Origin: Gastrodia elata
Taxonomy: Eukaryota; Streptophyta; Magnoliopsida; Asparagales; Orchidaceae
NCBI GenBank assembly: GCA_016760335.1
Contig: CM028675.1
Coordinates: 3,720,001 to 3,784,000, forward strand
Reading direction: 5' to 3'
DNA length: 64,000 nt
Shown here in pieces: positions 1-9,786 of this stretch (positions within the stretch are counted from its first letter, which is position 1; every line of letters starts with the position of its first letter). The translations under genes and the position numbers were made by a program. The notes beneath the pieces are model-generated. The model did no database searches, was not told where the DNA came from, and saw only the letters and a list, made by a program, of their open reading frames with translations.

Positions 1-345
1 ATGACTAGGTAAACATTCTTAATCTGAAATGTTATGGGCTAAATCAAGACACACTTGAGCTTTGCTTCCTAATGTTATTGAAGCCAAAGCTAAGCACCAT
101 TTACCTAAGTTAAATTTGTATATGCTTCAAATTCTTGTAATGAGAAGAAATCACTCTCTAACGACTCACATAAATAGTCCTTGTATGACTGCAATATACT
201 TTAACGGTGTCATATTTGATTTCTAAAGATAAGGGTGGTAATACAATTTCTATTTCTAATACCATTATTTAAACTATTTCATTTCTGGTAATGATCTAGA
301 TGAGTTTTCATCCACTAATCTATCTTATACCTAGTTTAATCAGCG
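1..345. other. AT-rich stretch, nothing recognised
   Basis: No open frame with family resemblance. It may be the tail of the element whose LTR starts near 346, but no polypurine tract or pol tail can be read. Confidence 0.4.
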
Positions 346-1475
346 AGGTAACAATAACAAGCCAAAGTTGTTACTCTGCTAAATCTAAACTGAACCAAGT
401 ATTAATTCTCATTCAATTAGATTAAATGGTCAATTAAACGTAATCCTGAAAATTTAGATCAATCGGAGCTCATTTGAGTAAAATTGTTATTTTGTCAATT
501 TTAGGATTCAGAAAATTAGCTATATTAATTTAATCTCCGAATTGAAATCTGATTGTATTTTTTAATTCCTAAATTAGTTAAAGGTTAATTTTTGAGAAAT
601 TTTGGGTGTTGTTTAGGTTTAAATTGGATTTAATTTTGAATTAGTTATTTTAATTAATTAATTTAATTAATTATTCCCCTTTTATTTGAATCCAACAGTA
701 GACGACCCGTTTAATCTCCGTTGCTCCGCCCTCCTGAGCCCTGATCTGACAATCCATGCCTTTGGATTGATCTGATCCTCCGCCAACCGTCGGGTCAAAG
801 TCGAGATTCAACGGCTAAGGCCGCTCTCGCTGTCTACTTTTAAGTATTGGCATATGAGCCGCTCCCATTCTTTGCCGATCTAATCGAACGAATCGTAGTC
901 ATTCTTAGGTTGAAGGATATCCCGCCATCTGATTTTAGGATAGATCCAACAGTCACACGCCTAAGCCTAGTCCTGCTCACCATCGTTCTCAAGGGATAGC
1001 CGCTGAGTGGTTCCGACAAGATCCGAACGTCCTGCCACTGTGGCAGTACAGGGATAGGATTTTTTCCCAACTACTTCCTTCGCGCCCTCAATGGCCTGGC
1101 CATCTAATTTTCTCTAATTTACCCTCTCCCGGACCAGGCCTTGGTTTGTAGCTTTAAGCTGAGGATGGTAACTCAGCCTTTGCCCTGGAAGTTTTCTTCT
1201 AAGCTATAAATAGCTCTGGGATAACTTCAGTGAAACCTTTGTTCACAAAGGTTGACTCCCTGAGGTCCCATTCCTTCCCTACTCCTATCCTCTAATTTTC
1301 AACCTGCAGTTCAGTTCAGCCACTAGTATGGCTTCATTCGACCTTCACCAACTTGGCAGTGGGTGATGTTTAACATTCAAACCCCTAATTGAACCTTGTG
1401 TGCTAATGGAAGCTCCAGTCAGCAGAAGAGCCTCTACAATCTAGTGTAGCTCCATCTCTCTCTGTGTATTTTCAG
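346..1475 (+). repeat. Sense LTR fragment of the long-LTR gypsy family
   Basis: The stretch begins GGTAACAATAACAAG...GTTGTTAC, a decayed version of the TGTAACAACC...GTTGTTACC start seen intact at 9,787. It follows the same sequence order (an AT-rich 5' part, then a GC-rich part, then a TATA region). From about 1,016 it is collinear with 27,102-27,570, including the CTATAAATAGCTCT core and the CTCTCTCTGT stretch near its end. At about 1,475 the LTR stops and pol sequence follows directly, so the rest of the LTR, the primer site, gag, protease and most of the reverse transcriptase are missing. Confidence 0.75.
1204..1212 (+). promoter_or_regulatory. LTR TATA box (CTATAAATA)
   Basis: CTATAAATA lies in a GC-richer part of the LTR and is at the same place as CTATAAATA at 27,291 and CCTATAAATA at 10,666. 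This is the expected Pol II core promoter of the retrotransposon. Activity is not known. Confidence 0.55.
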
Positions 1476-2666
1476 GTAGAGTAATTGCATATGCTTCTTG
1501 TCAACTAAAGCCTCATGAAAGAACTATCCAGTGCATGATCTCAAATTTGTTGCCATCATTTCTGCTTTAAAAATTTGGCTCCACTATCTGTATGGAGTTC
1601 AGTGTTTTTTTTCACTGATCACCAGAGCCTGAAGTATATTTCTACTTAGCGCAAACTAAACTGCTAACAATGAAGGTGGTTAGAATTAATCAGCGATTAT
1701 GAAATAAGTATTCAATATCATCTAGAAAAAGTAAGTGTGGTAGTTGATGCTCTTATCTGTCATGCTACATTATGCGCCATGATGACAGAAATTCCTATTG
1801 CTGATGAATTTTGTAACCTATGTATCGAGCCTGTCATAGGTGATATGCTTGGTCAGTTGATACAACTAAGTTCTGTAGAGCCAACCTTTCATAAAGATGT
1901 TTCCATATCTCAGACCCAAGATGAGGATTATCTTAAGTTTAAAGTTAAAATTGAAAGTGGTCATCATCATGATCTGCAACTGCGTGGAAGTGTGATTTAT
2001 CAAGGAGATCGTATTTGGATTCTTAAATCTATGCATCAAGAAGTTATTATTGAAAGACACAATTCTAGATATAAGGTCCACCCTGGCTATACAAAATGTA
2101 CCAAAAATTAAAGCAGTCCTTTTGGTGGCTTGGTATGAAGTAAAGCATATTCAAATTTATTGCAAAGTGTCATGCTTGTAATCTGGTTAAGGCCGAACAT
2201 CAAAGTCCTGGAGGATTATTACATCTGTTTGAAATCCCTGAGTGGAAATGGTTTGACATCTTGATTGACTTTGTTATGGGACTGCCTTGCACAAGATCTG
2301 GTGCTTATGCAATATAGGTCATCGTTAATTGTTTGACTAAATTTGTGCATTTTATTTCTATCCATCAGACTGACTCTATAGAAAATTTTGCAATTCTTTA
2401 TATTAAAAAAATTGTTAGGCTGCATGCTATTCCTAAATTGATCATATCGAACATAAATAGTATATTCACTTCTAAGTTTTTGCAGGAAGTGCATCAAAAT
2501 TTAGGAACTACCCTACCCTTTGAGCATGGTATTTCATCCTCAAATTGATGGTCAAACTAATGGTCAAACTAAAAAAGAATCAAGTTTTTGAAGATCTGTT
2601 CAGACTCTGTGTTTTAGATTTTGCTAGTTCATGAGAATATCATATTCCATTGGTGGAGTTTGCATA
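1476..2666 (+). pseudogene. Gypsy element 1: RNaseH-integrase remnant, 5' part
   Basis: Broken pol of a Ty3/gypsy element. Translation in shifting frames reads VIAYASCQLKPHE (RNaseH start), a degenerate ADALSRR-like motif at about 1,740, the integrase zinc-finger region with KCHACNLVKAEHQ near 2,165-2,210, and the integrase core from about 2,235 (EWKWFDI.IDFVMGLP). There are several stops and frameshifts. The second catalytic Asp region reads IISNINSIFTS where related elements have IVSDRD.RFTS, so that Asp is replaced by Asn. The frame ends at PLVEFAY, where the LTR at 2,667 interrupts it; the matching continuation YNNNF resumes at 7,241. The 5' side is fused abruptly to LTR sequence at about 1,475. 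Dead element. Confidence 0.85.
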
Positions 2667-3994
2667 TGTAGCGCCCCGCCCCGTCGCCGCTCACAAAAGA
2701 ATTAAGTACAATCATATCGGCGGCGGGGCGGTGCGCCACTCGGGAGGAATACCTCGTCTCCCCGAAATGGCGAAAACTAAGCCTACCTGAAGAGCTGCTG
2801 ACTCAACCGCAAGTGGGGTTGAGAGCTAATACTTAAGATAAGAGTAGTATTCTTATCTTAAATATTAGGCAAATACATACATTGGATTTAGAATATGATA
2901 TGAATCCAATATATGTATAAATATCAGCATTTTTAGCATGCTGATCACATCACAATACTAAGTATAAATAGTATAAAAATAGAGTGTGGAAGCTTAAAGC
3001 AAACATCCAAAATCATTCATCACAGGAGCTGTAGAAAACATTCATCTCAGAAAAGAAAGAAAATACATCTAAAATTATTACAAGCTGTTTACTGAAATAC
3101 TAAAGTAAAACTAGGTACTGAACTGAAAATACTAAGCAAAAAGTAAAGCTGGAGAAGAGTCCACTAGTACTCCGTGGGCTCCTCCTAAATCTCCTGAGTG
3201 TCCTCCTGACCTGTCTCAATATATTGTTCAGGATCTAGCAAATTATCGGATCCCAAAAGTATCTCGTCTTAGACAATAATTCTAACACATCGAAACTATT
3301 CTAAACAGTTATAATTATTTACTTAATATTTACATAACATGTATAAAACTACAGGAAAATTGTAACATATCTGAAATATAAACTGTATAAAACTATACAA
3401 AACTGAAGTAAATAAAGTAAAACTAAACTATAACTGAATACTAAAAGTAAACCAAAAATAGTATTGAATCTAAAACTGAGTAATTATCTGTAAACCATGC
3501 TGTATGTCACAGAAACTGTGCATTTAAATATGCCTCAGTAGGGTATGCTACTGATATGCTACCAAAATATCACTGAACTATTATGAGCAGTACGGTCCAA
3601 TGTCTACATACACCCTGTTGGGAATACTATTTATTGATGACACTGATGCATCCAGAAATTCCCCTATCAATGTATGTAATATTCCGTAACTCATAGATCA
3701 TCACTAATACTTATACATCATTCTGATTCTCATACATCATTCTAATATTCAAATATCATGCTTATGCTCATGCTCATGCTTCTAAACTACATGAGATAAA
3801 TCCAGAAAATGCTTAAAATCTAATAATGAATCCAAAGTCCGCATTGTGCAGAATCCTGCTAAAAGAATTCTGACTCCTAAATTCAAATCTCGATAATTGG
3901 TTAAATTTGAGAGTTTACTTAAAAATCATTAGTTGGGGAGATTGTATACACATATTTAGCATATTTGCAAGAAAGATATATTTGACCCTTAGCT

Positions 3995-4205
3995 TGTTTA
4001 AACTGCACTTATCGAAGCACACTACGATAGGAGGCAGAACCCGGTCACAGTTACATCTCAAGCTAAGCCGTTAAATGCCCTAACTACAAGTATACTTAGT
4101 GGTCTATGCAAAGTGACTTAAGATACTTAGTTGCTTAAACTGCACTTATCGAAGCGCACTACGATAGGAGCAGAACCCGGACACAGTTTACATCTCAAAC
4201 TAAGG
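3995..4205. repeat. Internal tandem repeat with hairpin motif in the solo LTR
   Basis: Two units carry the motif AAACTGCACTTATCGAAGC, then a CACTACGATAGGAG part, then CAGAACCCGG, then an ACATCTCAA part. Units lie at about 3,998-4,062 and 4,136-4,203. The arms TTATCG and CGATAG flank a short loop, so each unit can fold back. The same pair occurs reversed at about 11,575-11,775, diverged pairs at 13,725-13,920, and three units at 24,180-24,530. Confidence 0.7.
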
Positions 4206-5659
4206 ATCTTGTTCACTAATTGTAACACTCTTAGTCTTGGAATTTTTACTTTAATAGGACTGTATTCGGCTAATCCTGCAGGATAGCACCTGGTCATAAG
4301 TCCACAGTGGAGTGAATCAACCAATCCTGAATATGACTGAATTAATCCAGTAATATGAGTATACCCTACTATACCTAACTAACAATCTGAGTTCAGAAGG
4401 TTCTATTTAATCAACAAGGATTTATCAAATATATTAATCCTTACTCTAAGTAAGTGTATCCTACACAAGGCTCCAAGGATGTGATCAAAGGATCACTCAA
4501 CATAAGTTGCTACCATAAGGGATGAGCCACATCCTAAGTACTCTAGGTAATTCCTACCACAAGGTATCAAGTTCAACTTTTAAAGTTTTAAAGGATCAAC
4601 TAAGTTTCTACCTCAATAAGTTATAAAAGTCCTTCTTACCTCAATGTTTCAATAGTTAAGGTCTTTAATCATTTCAATGATGAATCCTATATAGCAAGAC
4701 CCTTAAGATCTCACTTTTCTACTTCTTAAGGTTACTTATTATACTTATGTTAAGTGATCAGATCAGAGGATTAAAATTCATTTGATTATTTTCTATTCTA
4801 TATCATGGGATAAAAATCAAAGATCCTATTAGAGTTAGATCATTGCATAAATCATTACAATTTTATTTCCACATTATGGTAATTGTCTTATATAAGAGAA
4901 AATCAAAGATCTAAAGTTTGGATTCAGATGGTATAATCACATATATTCAATATTAACCTTAGCACTTCTAATTCAATAATTCAAGAGCAATATCAAATCA
5001 TAGGCATTATTAGAATAATGTCAATTAAATTATCTTACAATAAAGTTAATTAATTAAGTGGATTAAGGTTTAGATCTTAATCAAGATAAGCTAGGGTTTA
5101 ACCCCTAACCTTTTTATCATTAAGACCAAATGTTAAACTTAAGTTTGGATTAAGTATCAACTACTTAATCAAGCTATCAAGATTCTTAAGTTCAAGTAAG
5201 CACATTTAAGTGTCCAACTAAATATTAAGGTATTTTAACATACATCCTAAAGTTATAAAAGCATAAAAATGAAAAGAGAACATAAAGAGGTAATTAATGC
5301 TAATCAAATTCTAGAATCAAACTAAATGAATTAGTATTTAATCACAAATCTAAAAGACTTAAGTTTCATACCATTTTGGTTATTTGGTTATTTTGATACA
5401 CCTATTTAATTCAAGCACTTAAGACTCTATTGTTTGGCAATATATACAATACATTCAAGCTATATGATAGGTGTTGAGCATTTTGATAATAACAACAAAG
5501 TTTCAAACTTGATTTTAACATAGAATTTAGTATAACTTAGCCCCACTAGGGTCATAGGGGTCTTAGAATACCAAAACAGTTGAGTTTTAGCCATTTCAGC
5601 CAAGATCAGGCAGTTTTACAAAATCTGGGCAGTTTCTAGAAAATTCTAGAAATTTTGCA

Positions 5660-6100
5660 AATCTGGGCGCTTTAGCACGCTGGAGCACGTTGTAGCGCTT
5701 TCCGTGCGACTGCGCGTGGTAGCGCCTTTGCGATGCGGCTTGCTGCGGTCCGCTGCGATCCGCTATAACCCGTCGTGACCCGCTGCAGCTCGCCATGGCG
5801 CGCTGTAGTGGTTCATTTGCAAAATAACTGTTCAATTAATTTATTTTGTCATTCCTATGATCTGAAATATTTCTGCTATGGTCCGCTGCAGCGTGCTACC
5901 GCGTGCTGTAGCGACCCATTTTGCAAATCATTGTTCAATTAGTTTTATTGGTCCTTTTCCTAAGTTTCGTAAAATATCGCTGCAGCGCACTGGAGCGGTC
6001 CATTTCGCAATCTACTATTCAATTAGTTCTATTAACATTTTCCCTAAGTTTTCATGTCCACTGCCATCTGTGGCAGCCCGCTGCAGCAGCGGCAGACGGT
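5660..6100. repeat. GC-rich degenerate CGCTGTAGCG-type repeat array in LTR
   Basis: In otherwise AT-rich DNA this stretch is a run of short imperfect units built on GCGCGCTGTAGCG / CCGCTGCGATCCGC, with AT-rich spacers of TTTGCAAAT...CAATTAGTTTTATT type repeated about three times. The equivalent place in the LTR at 23,083-27,101 has the same kind of array (25,640-25,890). The LTRs at 9,787 and 18,551 do not show it. Confidence 0.6.
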
Positions 6101-7239
6101 GATTTCGCCATGTGTGAAACCCGTGAGAGCCGTTTTTCGAGTTTAATTACTCTCAATCCAAAGAGTTTCATGAGTGGTGCCATATATCAATAGAAATGTA
6201 TTTTCGATACTTTTCCATCGACACCAAAATCAGTACGAACGGAGCATCCTAGCTATACTAAAATGACGATGAGTACAAGGGTATGCAGAATGAACAAAAA
6301 TAGAGCATCTTTCTATGCAACTTTTAAGAGTCTCAATAACTTTCAATACATGATTATAAGCTTTCCAAGGTACATTCAAGTATAATAACAATATGTAGAA
6401 GGCAAAAAGGAGAGGAGCAAATGGGTACCTTTTTGTTCTTAGAAGAAGAGGAAGAATATGAACCTTTGCCTTTCCTTCAAGGCTTTGGAGAGGGGCTCCT
6501 CCTTCAAGGTGCAGCAATGGAGGAGGGAGAGGAGGAATTTTTCAGCAAAACAAGAGAAGATGAGCTGTGCTTCTCTTTTAAAGGAGAAGGGTGAGATGGA
6601 GCCTCATCATTAGCTAGGGGCTAAGAGAGTAGGGCTATCATGGATAAGCCTTAATGAGGCATGGCCAAGAGGTGATGGAAAAGATGGCTAGCCGATTTTG
6701 CAAGTGAGGCTGCCAGGAAAATAGTTAGAAAATTAGGGAAATTGCAAATAGGGGACTCAATGATCACTTAATTATTTTCCATAATTATTTAAATATTCCG
6801 ATTTTTGAAACGCGCTCTGAAAAAATCCTAAAAATTCACCCCTAGCTAATTTGGGGGTGAGGAATCCAACGGCGAAGTAGGATTTCAATTCCGACGATTA
6901 TTTAATTATTCTATTTTTCGACGCATTTAATTATATTAAAATATTCACGAAATTTCGACGACTTCCAAACGTGTCCAAAACATCACCCCTAGCTAATTTG
7001 AGGGTGACGATCGCAATGGCAAAGTCAAATTTTGATTTCGAGGTCAAAATAAATACCTCAAAATAAATACCTCAATTTTCTAATTAATTAAATATTAAAA
7101 TAATCCAAAATATTGGATTTAGCTCTGAGTTGCTCCAAACCTTCAGGGTTGGTCCTAACGATTAGATGAACTTGATGGAATGATAATTACGATACGATTA
7201 AGCTAAATTCAAGCTGGGTAACAACCGTGGATTGTTACA

Positions 7240-7854
7240 GATACAACAACAACTTTCATGCTAGTATTAAAATGGCTCTTTATGAAGTCATGTATGGAAG
7301 AAAGTATAGTACTCCTCTTGTTTGGTCAGAAACAAAAAGCGTTCAACCTTTTTGATCTGAATTAGTCGAAAAAACTAATATGAAAGTTTAGCTCATTCAA
7401 TAGAGAATTTGTTCAGCCCAGTATCAACAGAGAAAGCTATGTGTATTTGAAGGACAACCCAATGAAAGGTGTTTTTAGATTTTGCATAGCTGGGAAACTC
7501 AATCTCCATTACATTGGATCTTTTGATATATCAATAAAAATAGAATTATCAACCTACATGCTAAATCCCCCTGATGATTTCTCTACAGTTCATAATGTGT
7601 TTCATGTTTTGTCATTAAGAATATCTCAAAGACCCTTCTCATCTAATTCAACTTCAAGCAGTTGATATATAACCTAATTTTTCATATTCAGAAGAACCAA
7701 TTAAAATCTTAGCTCATGATCAAAAGCAGCTAATGAATTGTTCCATTCCTATGGTGAAGATTTAGTGGAAGAATCGTTCTCTTGAAGAATTCACTATGGG
7801 AAAAGAAATGGATATGCATAGCAAATATCCAAAGATTTTGAAAACCATGGTACT
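7240..7854 (+). pseudogene. Gypsy element 1: integrase C-terminus and chromodomain-like tail
   Basis: Continuation of the integrase frame interrupted at 2,666. It reads YNNNFHASIKMALYEVMYGR (integrase core end), then KDNPMKGVFRFCIAGKLNLH, then FSTVHNVFHVLSL, then the C-terminal EEPIKILAHDQKQL region and a KYPKI..NHGT tail. These match, block for block, 9,022-9,680 of element 2. Stops and frameshifts break the frame (for example at 7,353 and after 7,660). The tail ends at about 7,854, where RNaseH sequence of element 2 begins directly. Confidence 0.85.
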
Positions 7855-9786
7855 TACGCCTCACGTCAACTAAAACCCCACGAGAGAAACTTTCCAGTTC
7901 ATGACCTTGAACTTGCAGCCGTAATATTTGCCTTGAAAATATGGCGTCACTATCTGTATAGAGTACAATGTTCAATTTTCACTGATCATCAAAGTTTGAA
8001 GTACATCTTCACCCAGCGATAGTTGAATTGCCGTCAAAGAAGATGGTTGGAACTTATCAGTGATTATGATCTCAGTATCCGGTATCATCCCAGAAAAGCG
8101 AATGTTGTGGCCGATGCTCTTAGCCGTCGTGCTACCCTAACTTCTATGATTGCCTCCAGTTTCTTAAAACCTGAATTTCGTAAGCTTGAGATTTCTCCAG
8201 TTAATGGCGATATGCTGAGTTCGCTATTAGCCAAAATTAATGTGGAACCCACTTTCCACCGAGATGTCTCCATCTCGCAAACCAAAGATGATGAGTATTT
8301 GAAATTTAAAGCAGATATCGAAGGTGGTCGTCGTCGGGATTTGCAGTTGCAGAATGGTGTAGTTTATCAGGGCAATCGATTGTGGATACCTAAATCTATG
8401 CATTAAGAGGTTTTAGTCGAAGGCCATAATTCTGGGTATCATATTCACCCAGGCAGTACTAAGATGTATCAAGATTTGAAGCAATCATTTTGGTGGCCAG
8501 GTATGAAGAAAGATGTAGCTGACTTTGTGGCCAAATGCCATGCCTATAATCTAGTAAAGGCCGAACACCAAAGACCTGGTGGTCTTCTGCATCCGCTAGA
8601 TATTCCTGAATGGAAATGGTTCGATATATCAATGGACTTCGTCATGGGATTGCCTCGTGCTAAATCTGGTGCTGATGCAATCTGGGTTATTGTTGATCGA
8701 TTAACTAAATCAGCGTATTTCCTTCCTATTCGTCAAACTGATTCAGTAGAGAAGTTGGCAAAGCTCTACATCAAGGAGATTGTCAGATTACATGGAATTC
8801 CAAAGTCAATTGTATCTGATAGAGATATCAGATTTACTTCCAAGTTTTGGCAGGCTGTGCATCAAGATCTGGGAACGACTCTAGCCATGAGTCTAGCTTT
8901 TCATCCTCAGACGGATGGTCAGACTGAGAGAGTAAATCAAGTTCTAGAAGACTTGCTTAGACTCTGTATCCTTAATTTTGCTGGTTCCTGGGAAAATCAC
9001 ATCCCGTTAGTGGAGTTCGCCTATAACAACAGTTTTCAAGCCAGTATTAAGATAGCTCCTTATGAAGCTTTGTATGGTAGAAAATGTAGTACTCCGCTAG
9101 CCTAGTTTGAAATAGGAAGTGTTCAACTGTTTGGTTCAGAATTGGTAGAAAAACTAGTAGCAAGATCAAGTTAATTCAGCAGAGAATTCGTTCAGCTCAA
9201 GATCATCAGAGTAAGTATCATGACTCTCACCACCATCTCTTAGAATTCAATGTGGGAGATTCTGCTTATCTGAAGGTCAGCCCAATGAAGGGTGTTTTCA
9301 GATTTGGTGTAGCTGGGAAACTCAGTCCCCGTTATGTAGGACCTTTCAAAATCTTGGCCAAGGTAGGGTCATCTGCTTATCGGCTAGGCCTACCTGATGG
9401 CTTCGCAGCCGTTCATAACGTATTTCATGTATCCTCATTGAGAAGATGTCTTCGAGACCCTTCTCATCTCGTTCAACTCCCAGCAGTAGAAATTCAACCT
9501 GATTTTTCGTATGCCGAAGAACCTATCAGAATCTTAGCTCATGATCAGAAGCAGCTGAGAAATCATTTAATTCTTATGGTCAAAATTTAGTGGAAGAACC
9601 GATCATTGTAAGAATCTACTTGGGAAAAAGAGGTGGATATGCGCAATAAATATCCCCAGCTCTTTGCAAATCCAGGTACTATTCATTTCTTTTCCTTCAA
9701 TTGCATCTAAAACTCGTATTGTCGCAATAGAATATTTCTTCACTTAGGTGATGTCGGGGATGACATCGTTCTTAAGTGGGAGAGTC
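7855..9786 (+). pseudogene. Gypsy element 2: truncated pol, RNaseH-integrase-chromodomain tail
   Basis: Begins abruptly with YASRQLKPHERNFPVHDLEL (RNaseH). ADALSRRATL lies near 8,110, the integrase zinc-finger region at about 8,425-8,560, and the integrase core in the long frame at 8,464-9,105. The catalytic triad is visible: D in WFDISMDFVMGLP, D in IVSDRDIRFTSKFW, E in RVNQVLEDLLR. One zinc ligand is lost (KCHAYN where element 1 has KCHACN). Stops at about 8,022, 8,404 and 9,103 break it. The C-terminal part (9,252-9,660) has VHNVFHVSSLRRC and EEPIRILAHDQKQLRN, a chromodomain-like tail. A short purine-rich tract (about 9,774-9,784) precedes the 3' LTR. Reverse transcriptase, protease and gag are absent. 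Confidence 0.87.

Larger units (their letters stand above)
2667..7239 (-). mobile_element. 4.57 kb antisense solo LTR inserted in gypsy element 1
   Basis: The insertion runs from TGTAGCGCCCCGCCCC to GTGGATTGTTACA, so it has TG...CA ends. It splits the integrase codons of element 1 exactly: PLVEFAY on the left, YNNNFHAS on the right. The left flank ends GCATA and the right flank starts GATA, which fits a 5 bp target duplication that lost one base. In sense (minus) orientation it starts TGTAACAATCCACGGTTGTTACCC, like the LTR at 9,787. It has no internal coding region, hence a solo LTR. Its first 2.0 kb match the reverse complement of 11,075-13,106 closely; the rest belongs to a different LTR subfamily shared with 23,083-27,101. 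Confidence 0.8.

Noticed and set aside
3700..3790. Short CATGCTCATGCTT repeat as a possible regulatory array
   Set aside because: Simple-sequence drift seen in most copies of the LTR; too short and too degenerate to call separately.
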